14,966 nucleotides of DNA from UBA7672 sp964550535 (GTDB taxonomy: Bacteria; Pseudomonadota; Alphaproteobacteria; Caulobacterales; Hyphomonadaceae): assembly GCA_964550535.1 (NCBI GenBank), contig CAZJZQ010000082.1, positions 1 to 14,966 of the forward strand, written 5' to 3'. The notes beneath the pieces were generated by a model. That model saw only the letters and a list, made by a program, of their open reading frames with translations. It was not told where the DNA came from and made no database searches. This document shows, in pieces, positions 6,063 through 13,289 of the stretch. Every line of letters starts with the position of its first letter. Position 1 is the first letter of the stretch. Made by a program: the position numbers and the translations under genes.

Positions 6063-7295
6063 TCAGCCTTTGGGCGTGGAAGCGTCGTTGCGCTTCATGC
6101 CGGTCAGCACCTTGTACTTGTCGGCCATGGCCTGGAGTTCGCCCGGTGCGAAGACGGCGTCGAGATCGGTGAAGCCTTCGGGCGCGCGATCTTCCGCCAG
6201 CTGCATGCATTGCTCCGGCCCGTTCTGGCGGTTGGCGCGGACGATGGCGGCGGTGGCGGGCAGGCGTTCGGCTTCATAGGCGGCGAGGGCGGCGACGGGA
6301 TCGGCGTTCGCGCGCAGGGCGCGGCCGAGCGCATCGGCGTCGAGGATCGCCTGGCTCGCGCCGTTGGAGCCGATCGGGTACATCGGGTGCGCGGCGTCGC
6401 CCAGCAGCGTCATGCGGTCATGGCTCCATTTCGGAAGCGGGTCGCGGTCCACCATCGGGTATTCGTAGATCGCATCGGCCCCTTCGATGAGGGCCTGGAT
6501 GTCGAGCCAGTCGAAGCGCCAGTTTTCAAAGCGCGGCCAGAAGTCGGCGCGGTCGCCTTCGCGGTTCCAGTCCTCGCGGCGGCGGAATTCGGGGATGGCG
6601 AGTTCGGCGATCCAGTTGATGCGCTGCTGGCCATCGGGGCGCACGGGCTCGATTGGGTAGCAGACGAATTTCTGGTCCTGGTGGCCCACCATGATCATGC
6701 TGGCGCCGGTGAGGAAGGGTTTGGTGTAGGTGGTGGCGCGCCACAGCGTGCGGCCGGAATAGATCGGCTTGCCTTCATCCGGATAGAGCTGCGCGCGCGC
6801 GGCGGAGTGGATGCCGTCGGCGCAGATCAACAGGTCGGCGCTGACCGGGTGAGCGCCGCTGGACGCGTCGGTGAAATGGATGTTCACGCCGCCATCCGCC
6901 TGCGCGAAATCGGTGAGGCGGCGGTTGCGCACGATGCGATCCGCGCCGATGCGCATCTGCACCGCGTCGAGCAGGCCGAATTGCAGGGCGGCGCGGGACA
7001 TGGATATCTGCGGCGCGTCGAAGCCCGCGAACTTGCCGCGCGGCTCGGCCCAGATCCGCTGGCCGTGGCGGTTGTGATAGACCAGCTCGCTGGTGGCGAC
7101 GCCGTGGGCGAGCAGGACATCGACCACGCCATAATTGGCCAGGATGCGCGTGGCGTGGGGGAGCAGGTTGATGCCGACGCCCAGGGGCATGAGTTCGGGC
7201 GCGGCTTCATAGACGCAGACGTCGTGACCGTCCTCTGAGAGAACAAGGGCCGCCGCGAGGCCGCCAATTCCTCCGCCGGCGATGGCGATTCTCAT
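6063..7295 (-). CDS. PhzS-like FAD-dependent aromatic monooxygenase
   Basis: 410-residue class A flavoprotein monooxygenase, which uses NAD(P)H and O2 to hydroxylate an activated aromatic ring. All three family fingerprints are present: GGGIGG at 7-12 (FAD ADP site), CADGIHS at 158-164 (DG motif) and LLGDAAHPM at 297-305 (GD motif binding the FAD ribityl). The stretch PMVDRDPLPKW (280-290) before the GD motif and NGASQAILD (311-319) after it closely recall PhzS, the phenazine-1-carboxylate hydroxylase of Pseudomonas (from memory). The many relatives in soil and marine proteobacteria act on unknown, probably hydroxybenzoate-like, substrates. ATG at 7295 has GGAG nine bases upstream. Length is normal. 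It sits alone between two redox and hydrolase units, 108 bases after the hydrolase gene, with its own candidate promoter. The substrate is not predictable from sequence. Confidence 0.9.
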   Translation of the reverse strand: MRIAIAGGGIGGLAAALVLSEDGHDVCVYEAAPELMPLGVGINLLPHATRILANYGVVDVLLAHGVATSELVYHNRHGQRIWAEPRGKFAGFDAPQISMSRAALQFGLLDAVQMRIGADRIVRNRRLTDFAQADGGVNIHFTDASSGAHPVSADLLICADGIHSAARAQLYPDEGKPIYSGRTLWRATTYTKPFLTGASMIMVGHQDQKFVCYPIEPVRPDGQQRINWIAELAIPEFRRREDWNREGDRADFWPRFENWRFDWLDIQALIEGADAIYEYPMVDRDPLPKWSHDRMTLLGDAAHPMYPIGSNGASQAILDADALGRALRANADPVAALAAYEAERLPATAAIVRANRQNGPEQCMQLAEDRAPEGFTDLDAVFAPGELQAMADKYKVLTGMKRNDASTPKG

Positions 7296-7327
7296 CTCAA
7301 GGGACTCCCGTACTCCACGCGCCGCGC

Positions 7328-7355
7328 AAAATATTCAGACGCGGCGATCACTCAA
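7328..7355 (-). promoter_or_regulatory. Candidate sigma-70 promoter and dyad before the FAD monooxygenase
   Basis: On the minus strand TTGAGT (7355-7350) and TATTTT (7333-7328) are 16 bases apart, each matching four of six consensus bases. The predicted start is about 26 bases before the ATG at 7295. A dyad, GCCGCG (7321-7326) with CGCGGC (7340-7345), brackets the -10 element, as a repressor site might. AT-rich DNA is rare in this window, which adds some weight. Confidence 0.35.
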
Positions 7356-7358
7356 GCC

Positions 7359-7376
7359 CAATCCGCGAGCGGATTG
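7359..7376. repeat. Perfect 18-base palindrome after the hydrolase gene
   Basis: CAATCCGC-GA-GCGGATTG, which as RNA folds to a seven-pair stem with a four-base loop. It begins 28 bases after the hydrolase stop (7404) and just before the candidate monooxygenase promoter. It could be a weak terminator without a T-run or an operator. Position fits both. Confidence 0.45.
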
Positions 7377-7403
7377 ACGCACCGGCTTCGCCCTGTCCCG
7401 GCC

Positions 7404-8438
7404 TCAGCGCGGCGGCCATGCTTTTGTCTGGACCGTCCATTGCGGATCGCTGCACAGGCCGCATGCGTCGCCCGTGAAGAGGGCGGCGGCGGCGGGGTCG
7501 CCTTTCAGGCGCCATTCCAGCCATGCGGTGATGACCTCGGCGAAGCGGCCGCCATTCTTGTGGCGGTGCGTGGCGATGTGACCCGCGCCGTTCATCGCGC
7601 CGTAGAAGACGGGGACGTGATTGATCTTCGCGAAGTCGTCGTTGGAGTTTTCCCAGGCCAGATCCGCCTCGCCGCCATTGATGTAGAGGGCGGGCGTGTG
7701 GATCGTCTTCAGCGTGTCCTTGCTCGCGGTGGTGAGCGACAGGCCCGCGCCCGGGCCTGCGTTGTAAACGCCGCTGTTGATGACGCCGATGGTGTCGATG
7801 CGCGGATCGTGGGCGGCCTCGATGGTCATCAGGCCGCCGCAGGACTGACCCATCACGGCGATGCGCGTGAGATCGATGCGGTTGCGCACGGCGGGATTCA
7901 CATTGCCGGCTTCGGCCCAGTTGATCGCTTCGATCATCTGCGCGCCATTGGTGCGGGGCGCGCCGTCGGGCGGATCGGCGTAGCCGACGGCGATGGCGAC
8001 GAAGCCGTGGCTGGCCACCTTGGTCAACGTGCGCTGGAAGCTCTTGCCATTGTTGGCGCAGGCGCCGTTGCCCCAGACCAGCAGGGGCAGCTTTTCGCTC
8101 GCGGGCAGCGCGGCGATATTGGCGGGGTAGTAGATGGTGTGCGTGGGCAGGCCCGCCGCGGCCTCGACCGTAATGTCAGCATGAGGGCCGAGCTGTGTGC
8201 CGGGACCGGCCGGCTCCGGCGCGGCGGATGTGAGGCGCGCCATCTCCGCGGCGGGACGTTCGGCCAGCGCTGTTGCTGCGGCGGCGGCTGGAGGTGCTGC
8301 GGCTGCCGGTGAAGCAGCGACAGGTGCGGCCGGAGCAGGCGCGGCCGGAGCAGCAGGCGGCGCATCGCCGGAGGCGCAGGCGGCGAGTGCGAGCGCCGCC
8401 AGCGAGACGAGGGGGAGGGCGGATTTCATCAGTTTCAT
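7404..8438 (-). CDS. Secreted alpha/beta-hydrolase lipoprotein (chlorophyllase/dienelactone-hydrolase type)
   Basis: 344-residue predicted esterase anchored by lipid. The lipobox is LAAC (Cys21). Residues 22-58 are an Ala/Pro-only linker and the catalytic domain covers about 85-315. The nucleophile elbow is GQSCGG with Ser199; likely partners are Asp259 (in GGEADLA) and His287 (in GAGHIAT), correctly spaced for the fold. The VWGNGACANNG segment (121-131) probably supplies the oxyanion hole. Two late cysteines (326, 329) may form a disulfide. Start 8438 follows GAGG by eight bases, and that site overlaps the stop of the preceding gene ten bases away, so the two lipoproteins form an operon. The family hydrolyses esters or lactones. 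A role in releasing aromatic acids outside the inner membrane for the nearby ring-cleavage operon is speculation. Confidence 0.88.
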   Translation of the reverse strand: MKLMKSALPLVSLAALALAACASGDAPPAAPAAPAPAAPVAASPAAAAPPAAAAATALAERPAAEMARLTSAAPEPAGPGTQLGPHADITVEAAAGLPTHTIYYPANIAALPASEKLPLLVWGNGACANNGKSFQRTLTKVASHGFVAIAVGYADPPDGAPRTNGAQMIEAINWAEAGNVNPAVRNRIDLTRIAVMGQSCGGLMTIEAAHDPRIDTIGVINSGVYNAGPGAGLSLTTASKDTLKTIHTPALYINGGEADLAWENSNDDFAKINHVPVFYGAMNGAGHIATHRHKNGGRFAEVITAWLEWRLKGDPAAAALFTGDACGLCSDPQWTVQTKAWPPR

Positions 8439-8448
8439 CTTCCAGTCC

Positions 8449-9336
8449 TCACCAGCCCATTTTGGAGTCGAGGGGCATGTTGCGCATTGTCGCTTCGATC
8501 ATTTCGATCTTGCCGTCCACGACCTTGAAGCTCTCGAACAGGAATAGAGCGCGGGGTTCGTACCGGCGGGTCGTTTCCTGACCGTTGATGACGCGGACAT
8601 ACTCGCCGCCCGGGATACGGAAGGCGGCGGCGGCCACGACGACGCCACGCTCCACATCGACGACAGGGTAACGGCGCTCAGGAACCTCTGTGATATAGAC
8701 GAAGGGCTCAAACGAATTGCAGGCGAGGTCGGAGAAGCGCGGCGAATGCGTGGTCTGCACGCCGTTCTCGATCCGCTCGCAGGTTTCGGTGACGGGCAGG
8801 CCGTTGGCGACGTCCGTTTCGATGCCGTCGAAATACGCGTTGGCGAGGGCGATCAATGTCTCGCGCGTGCTACGCTGCGCTTCGGGCACGGTTTCGTCGA
8901 AGATGGCGAGGCGCTTGATCGGCGTTGCGGGCGGGAAGAGGGAGGCTTCGCCGTCGCGGGCGGTGATCAGCTCGGCGTTGACGATGGCTTCGCCGGACAG
9001 ATCGATACGAAGGCCGAATACGGCGGGCTTGCCGTCCCGGCCGACGCCGGTTCCGTAGATAATGGCTTGCCCTGCTTCTTCTTCCGCGAAGCCGCCGTGG
9101 AAATCGAGGTTGGCGGCGCCGGTGAGCCAGGACTCCGCCGGCGTTGTATCGGCGCCGTTCTCCGTGAGGCGGATCAGGTTCTGGAACAGCGCCGGATCAG
9201 CGGAGACTTTCTTCGCGAGGCCGATGGCGCAGGCGCGGTCGCAGGCGTCAGCCTGTGACGATGGCGCGGAGAACTGGCAGGCGGACAGCAGGGCGGTGGA
9301 AAAACCGGCCAGAAGACCGGTGAGCAGGATGCGCAT
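8449..9336 (-). CDS. Lipoprotein with NTF2-like / DUF8021-like domain
   Basis: 295-residue lipoprotein: signal residues 1-19 and lipobox LSAC (Cys20). Cys32 and Cys36 follow in DACDRAC. The first half (40-140) is an uncharacterised domain. The second half (about 155-290) has the pattern I associate with DUF8021/SnoaL-like proteins: a helix containing ALANAYFDGIE, then GLPVT, the RIENGVQTTHSP stretch (188-199), RRYPVVDVERGVV (221-233), a strand with FRIPGG, and a final FESFKVVDGKIEMIEA hairpin. NTF2-like folds are cone-shaped pockets used either for catalysis or binding. No catalytic residue is evident, so a binding or accessory role is as likely. ATG at 9336 has GGGGAGA upstream. It is the first gene of a two-gene operon with the secreted hydrolase (gap ten bases). 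The domain name is from memory, not a search. Confidence 0.8.
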   Translation of the reverse strand: MRILLTGLLAGFSTALLSACQFSAPSSQADACDRACAIGLAKKVSADPALFQNLIRLTENGADTTPAESWLTGAANLDFHGGFAEEEAGQAIIYGTGVGRDGKPAVFGLRIDLSGEAIVNAELITARDGEASLFPPATPIKRLAIFDETVPEAQRSTRETLIALANAYFDGIETDVANGLPVTETCERIENGVQTTHSPRFSDLACNSFEPFVYITEVPERRYPVVDVERGVVVAAAAFRIPGGEYVRVINGQETTRRYEPRALFLFESFKVVDGKIEMIEATMRNMPLDSKMGW

Positions 9337-9384
9337 GGACGTCTCCCCGAACGGCCATTCTGGGATGCGGCCGCTTCAGGGGGT

Positions 9385-9413
9385 AAAGGCGGACAAGCCA
9401 ATTGTTATGTCAA
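9385..9413 (-). promoter_or_regulatory. Candidate promoter/operator of the lipoprotein-hydrolase operon
   Basis: On the minus strand a perfect TTGACA (9413-9408) stands about 75 bases before the ATG at 9336. A -10 element at 17-base spacing is poor (GCCTTT, 9390-9385), and CTTTAC at 19 is no better. The TTGACA lies inside a small dyad, GTT-N5-AAC (9404-9414), flanked by TATG/CATA symmetry, in the only AT-rich part of the gap after the Rieske gene. This supports a separate, possibly regulated, transcript, but only weakly. Confidence 0.3.
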
Positions 9414-9451
9414 CCATATATTCCGCGCGTGATGGCGACGGACGCATGGTA

Positions 9452-10483
9452 TCAGGCTGTCACCGGCGCCGCCTGCTTCCCCGCGAGGCGTTCGATCACG
9501 CGGCGGGCGTGGACGCCGCCGGCGTCGATATTGAAATTACGCATCCGCATGTCGGCGTTGGCGGCGATGGCGCGTTGCTGCGCCTCCAGCACGACCAGGT
9601 CTTCGTCGAACACCATGCCTTGCTGGCGCTTGAAGCGGCCGGTGAATCCGGCGTCCTGCTGGTCGAAATTGCGGGCCATGCCCCAGAAATAGTGGCAGGA
9701 GGTTTCGCTTTCCGGCGTGATGGCGTCGATGACGAAGCCGCGCACGCCCTGGTCATGTTTCTCCAGCGTGGCGCCGGAGTCTACGGGCGCGACGCCGACA
9801 TCGATGATGACGTTGGACGGCGCGATGAAATGGCAGACCTGCCAGCGGTGCACCGGCCCGTCCTTTTTCAGCGCGTTGCGCCAGAAGGGCGGTGCGTCGA
9901 TGTCCGGCATCCAGCGCGAAACGGTGACGCGGTCGCCTTCGACGCTCGTATCGATGGGCGCTTCCATCAGCTCCGGCTGGCCGATGGAGCCCTGGTGCAC
10001 ATAGGTTTCGTGCGTGAGGTCCATCAGATTGTCGATCAGCAGGCGGTAGTCGCATTTGAGATGCATGTACTCGCCGTCGAACGTCCAGTCCGGGCGGGAG
10101 CAGGGCCAGAAATCGGGGATGAGCGCGGGGTCGGCTTTCCCGGCTTCACCGATCCACACCCAGACGAAGCGGTGGCGTTCGACCACCGGATAGACTTGGG
10201 CGCGGATCTGGTTGCGCGGCATATCGGATTTTAGCGGCATGGCGAGGCAGGCGCCGTCCGGTCCCAGCATCAGGCCGTGATACTTGCAGCGGATGTTGTC
10301 GCCCTCCTTGATGCCCATGGAGAGCGGCAAGAGGCGGTGCGGGCAGGCGTCGCGCATCGCGACAATGGAGCGATCAAACTTGCGGTAGAGCATCACCGGC
10401 TCGCCGCAGATGATGCGGGCGATGGGGTTGCGGTCGACTTCATTGTCCCAGGCGGCGACATACCACTGGTTGCGCGCGAACAT
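9452..10483 (-). CDS. VanA-like Rieske oxygenase (probable vanillate-type O-demethylase, oxygenase component)
   Basis: 343-residue Rieske non-heme iron oxygenase. The [2Fe-2S] ligands are Cys47-x-His49 and Cys66-x2-His69 (CPHR, CKYHG). The mononuclear iron site is in the NLMDLTHETYVH segment (152-163), with Asp155 as the inter-subunit bridge and His158/His163 as ligands; the third is probably Asp295 in FDEDLVVLE. This segment, the following SIGQPE, APPFWRNAL and the NIDAGGVHARRV tail recall vanillate O-demethylase VanA closely (from memory). Expected reaction: methoxy-aromatic acid + O2 + NAD(P)H to the phenol + formaldehyde, giving protocatechuate from vanillate, exactly what LigAB uses. Isophthalate, syringate or related ethers remain possible. 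ATG 10483 shares one base with the stop of the aldo/keto reductase and has GGAGG upstream. Last gene of the lig operon. No ferredoxin reductase (VanB) is in the window. Confidence 0.88.
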   Translation of the reverse strand: MFARNQWYVAAWDNEVDRNPIARIICGEPVMLYRKFDRSIVAMRDACPHRLLPLSMGIKEGDNIRCKYHGLMLGPDGACLAMPLKSDMPRNQIRAQVYPVVERHRFVWVWIGEAGKADPALIPDFWPCSRPDWTFDGEYMHLKCDYRLLIDNLMDLTHETYVHQGSIGQPELMEAPIDTSVEGDRVTVSRWMPDIDAPPFWRNALKKDGPVHRWQVCHFIAPSNVIIDVGVAPVDSGATLEKHDQGVRGFVIDAITPESETSCHYFWGMARNFDQQDAGFTGRFKRQQGMVFDEDLVVLEAQQRAIAANADMRMRNFNIDAGGVHARRVIERLAGKQAAPVTA

Positions 10484-11478
10484 CAGAAGTCCTCCGTGTC
10501 CACATCCGCCTGCGCGGCGGGCGAGTAGCGCGGGCCGCTGACGGTGGTTTCGTTGAAGATGGCTTCGGCCTCCGCGAAGGCCTCGGGCGGGAAGTCGAAG
10601 GCTTCCGCGTCGATATTCTCGAACAGGTGCTGGAGATTGGTGGTGCCGGGGATGACGTGCACATGCTCCCCGCGCGCGATGACCCAGGCGAGGGCGAGAA
10701 TGCCCGGTGGAACGCCGCCATTCTGCTCCGCGAGCGCCACGAAGGCGTCCAGCAGGCGAATATTTTCGAATAGGTGCGGCGGCAGGAAGCGCGGCATGGT
10801 GCGGCGCAGGTCTTTCGGCGCCAAAGCGTCGTGATCGCGCACGGCGTTGGCGAGGAAGCCGCGTGCAAGCGGAGAGAAAGCGACGAAGGCCGTTCCCATT
10901 TCCTTGCAGGCTTCGAGGACGGCGATTTCGGCATTGCGGGTCCAGAGCGAGTACTCGGTCTGGAGCGCGGCGATGGGGCTGACGCGGGCGGCGCGGCGCA
11001 GCGTGTCCGCCGAGACTTCGGACAGGCCGATGGCGCGGATCTTTCCGGCGTCCTGTAGATCCTTCAGCGCGCCGACAGACTCTTCAATGGGGATGCGTTT
11101 GTCCCAGCGGTGGAGGTAGTAAAGGTCGATCACATCCGTTTGGAGGCGGCGGAGGGAGTCTTCGCAGGTCTGTTTGATTGTCTCCGGCCGGCCATCGATG
11201 ACGCGTTTGCCGTTTATGCCGGTCATTCCGCATTTCGAGGCGAGCAGGATTTCGTCGCGATGGCGCTTCAGCGTGGGGCCGACCAGTTCCTCGTTGGCGC
11301 CGAAGCCGTAGAGGGCGGCGGTGTCGAAATGGCGGACGCCCATGTCGAAGGCGCGGAGCAGCAGGCGCTCAGCCTCCGGCCGCGCCGGCGGCGCGCCATA
11401 GGCGTGGCTGAGGTTCATGCAGCCCAGGCCAACGCACTCGACATCGAACGGGCCGAGCTTGCGCGTTCGCATCGCCAT
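10483..11478 (-). CDS. Aldo/keto reductase in the lig operon
   Basis: 331-residue NADPH-dependent aldo/keto reductase of the Tas/YajO-like group. The full catalytic tetrad is visible: Asp52 and Tyr57 (FDTAALYG), Lys82 (SKCG), His123 (YLHRWD). C-terminal cofactor-binding residues appear in VIPGTT (275-280). The frame is open further upstream, but ATG 11478 is chosen: AAGGA lies nine bases before it and it makes a TGATG overlap with the ligC stop, the pattern of this operon. Its role is not part of the textbook protocatechuate 4,5-pathway. It may reduce an aromatic aldehyde or keto intermediate, recycle a toxic semialdehyde, or handle a product of the Rieske enzyme encoded next. These are inferences. 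Family members are promiscuous, so the substrate cannot be read from sequence. Confidence 0.92.
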   Translation of the reverse strand: MAMRTRKLGPFDVECVGLGCMNLSHAYGAPPARPEAERLLLRAFDMGVRHFDTAALYGFGANEELVGPTLKRHRDEILLASKCGMTGINGKRVIDGRPETIKQTCEDSLRRLQTDVIDLYYLHRWDKRIPIEESVGALKDLQDAGKIRAIGLSEVSADTLRRAARVSPIAALQTEYSLWTRNAEIAVLEACKEMGTAFVAFSPLARGFLANAVRDHDALAPKDLRRTMPRFLPPHLFENIRLLDAFVALAEQNGGVPPGILALAWVIARGEHVHVIPGTTNLQHLFENIDAEAFDFPPEAFAEAEAIFNETTVSGPRYSPAAQADVDTEDF

Positions 11479-12443
11479 CAGGCGCGGTCCTTCGCGAGCT
11501 GGAGATCGAGATCGTGCAGCACCTTGTAGCAGGGGAGAACCTGCGCGACGGAAGCGTTGGGCTCGCGGCCCTCGCGGATGGCGGAGAAGAACTCGCGATC
11601 CTGAAGCTCGATGCCGTTGAGGGAGACATCGACGTGCGAGACGTCCACCTTCTCCTCCTTGCCGGTGAAGAGGTCGTCGTAACGGGCGATCCATGTGCCG
11701 TTGTCGCCGATATAGCGGAAGAAGGTGCCGAGCGGGCCGTCATTATTGAAGGAGAGCGAGAGCGTGCAGATGGCGCCGCGCCTTGTCTTCAACTGGATCG
11801 ACATGTCCATGGCGATACCGAGTTCAGGGTTGTGCGGGCCTTCCACGGCGTGCGCGGAGACGATTTCGTCGCGCGTCTGATAGGCGAACAGATCGACCGT
11901 GTGGGCGGCGTGGTGCCAGAGCAGGTGATCGGTCCACGAGCGCGGCTGACCCTTGGCGTTCATGTTCTTGCGGCGGAAGAAATAGGTTTGCACGTCCATC
12001 TGCTGTATGTTGAGTTCGCCGGCGGCGATCTTCTTGTGCAGGTATTGGTGCGAGGGGTTGAAGCGGCGGGTGTGGCCGCACATGGCGATGAGGCCGGTCT
12101 GCTTCTGGGTGTCGAGCACGGCCTGCGCGTCGGCCCATGAATCCGCCAGCGGGATTTCGACCTGCACGTGCTTGCCGGCTTTCATGCACTGGATCGACTG
12201 CGCGGCATGCATCTGGGTGGGCGTGCAAAGGATGGCGGCGTCGACGCCCGGCTGGGCGAGGGCTTCGGCCAGATCGGTGGTGGCGTGGGGGATGCCGTAT
12301 TTTTGCGCGGTTTCCTGCGTCGGTTCGATGCGGCGGCCCACAACGGAGAGAACTTTAACGCCGTCGATCAGCTTGATCGCGTCGAGGTGCTTTTCACCGA
12401 AGGCGCCCGCGCCCGCGAGAACGACGCCGATTGTCTTGCCCAT
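11478..12443 (-). CDS. ligC: 4-carboxy-2-hydroxymuconate-6-semialdehyde dehydrogenase LigC
   Basis: 321-residue Gfo/Idh/MocA-fold dehydrogenase. It oxidises the hemiacetal of 4-carboxy-2-hydroxymuconate-6-semialdehyde with NADP+ to 2-pyrone-4,6-dicarboxylate, the second step after LigAB cleavage. The Rossmann motif GAGAFG is at 11-16. The stretches CTPTQMHA (73-80), HVQVEIPLAD (92-101), GHTRRFNPSHQY (123-134) and SWTDHLLWHHAAHTVDLF (169-186) match my memory of Sphingobium SYK-6 LigC very closely; the last holds the probable substrate-binding histidines. Length is close to that of LigC (about 315). The open frame continues upstream of 12443, but ATG 12443 has GGAG eight bases before it and overlaps the ligB stop by one base (TAATG). 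It overlaps the following reductase gene by one base. Confidence 0.95.
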   Translation of the reverse strand: MGKTIGVVLAGAGAFGEKHLDAIKLIDGVKVLSVVGRRIEPTQETAQKYGIPHATTDLAEALAQPGVDAAILCTPTQMHAAQSIQCMKAGKHVQVEIPLADSWADAQAVLDTQKQTGLIAMCGHTRRFNPSHQYLHKKIAAGELNIQQMDVQTYFFRRKNMNAKGQPRSWTDHLLWHHAAHTVDLFAYQTRDEIVSAHAVEGPHNPELGIAMDMSIQLKTRRGAICTLSLSFNNDGPLGTFFRYIGDNGTWIARYDDLFTGKEEKVDVSHVDVSLNGIELQDREFFSAIREGREPNASVAQVLPCYKVLHDLDLQLAKDRA

Positions 12444-13288
12444 TACAGCTTCTCCAGAACGATATGGCCCACCGCCGTATTCGACGCGGGGACGTGATAG
12501 TGGCGGTGCAGTTCCTTCACGCCGTCGCCCAGCGCGCCGCGCATGACCAGCCACATGACCATTTCAATGCCTTCTGAGCCCGTCTCGCGCAGGTATTCGA
12601 TGTGGGGGATGTGGCGCAGGCGTTGCGGGTTTGCCGTGAGGTCAGAGAGGAAGCGCTGGTCCCACTCCTTGTTGATCAGACCGGCGCGCGGCCCCTGAAG
12701 CTGGTGGCTCATGCCGCCTGTTCCCCAGATCTGCACGTTCAGGTCAGCGGGATAGCTCTCGACGGCGCGTGCGATGGCTTCGCCGAGATTCCAGCAACGA
12801 TTGCCGGAGGGCGGCGGGTAGGTGACGACGTTGACGGCCAGCGGGATCACCTTGCACGGCCATTCGGACGGCTGGCCGAACATCATCGAGAGCGGGACGG
12901 TGAGGCCGTGGTCGACGTCCATCTTGTTGATGATGGTCATGTCGAACTCGTCGAGGATGCAGCTCTGCGCGATGTGCCACGCAAAGTCCGCGTCGTTCTT
13001 CACCACGGGCACCTGGCGCGGGCCCCAGCCCTCATCGGCGGGCTTGAACTCCTCCGCGCAACCTATTGCGAAAGTGGGGATGAGGTTCATGTCGAAGGCG
13101 GTGGCGTGGTCGTTATAGACGAGAATGACAACGTCCGGCTTGTTCTCCGGCCTGGCGATCCACTGTTTCGTCCATTCGTATCCAGCGTAGATCGGACGGA
13201 AGTAATCCTGTTCCGTCTTGTCCTGGTCGATGCCGACGCCGAGGAGGGGGACGTGACTGGTGGCCACGCCTGCGGTGATGCGGGCCAT
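12443..13288 (-). CDS. ligB: Protocatechuate 4,5-dioxygenase beta (catalytic) subunit LigB
   Basis: 281-residue type II extradiol dioxygenase catalytic subunit. With LigA it cleaves protocatechuate between C4 and C5 using Fe(II) and O2. Every residue known from the LigAB structure falls at the same number here: iron ligands His12 (ATSH), His61 (NDH) and Glu242 (GSEGIE), and the acid/base His195 (GGMSH). Length is slightly below the 302 of the SYK-6 protein, by a shorter C-terminus. Start 13288 lies one base after the ligA stop, with AAGGGG upstream. That spacing keeps the two subunits in a fixed ratio by translational coupling (inference). Gallate dioxygenases (DesB/GalA) share the fold but fuse both domains in one chain, so the split genes favour protocatechuate. 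Confidence 0.97.
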   Translation of the reverse strand: MARITAGVATSHVPLLGVGIDQDKTEQDYFRPIYAGYEWTKQWIARPENKPDVVILVYNDHATAFDMNLIPTFAIGCAEEFKPADEGWGPRQVPVVKNDADFAWHIAQSCILDEFDMTIINKMDVDHGLTVPLSMMFGQPSEWPCKVIPLAVNVVTYPPPSGNRCWNLGEAIARAVESYPADLNVQIWGTGGMSHQLQGPRAGLINKEWDQRFLSDLTANPQRLRHIPHIEYLRETGSEGIEMVMWLVMRGALGDGVKELHRHYHVPASNTAVGHIVLEKL

Positions 13289-13289
13289 C

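Noticed and set aside
5940..7238. A 432-codon open frame on the plus strand opposite the FAD monooxygenase
   Set aside because: The minus-strand protein has all three flavin monooxygenase motifs, while the plus-strand frame shows none of any family. It exists only because stop codons are rare antisense to GC-biased codons.
9062..10234. A 390-codon open frame on the plus strand opposite the Rieske gene and the DUF8021-like lipoprotein gene
   Set aside because: It runs across two well-supported minus-strand genes and their gap, with no homology that I recognise.
11479..11694. Longer aldo/keto reductase starting inside ligC
   Set aside because: The extra residues are arginine-rich out-of-frame ligC sequence, and the fold begins with the RTRKLG segment after 11478.
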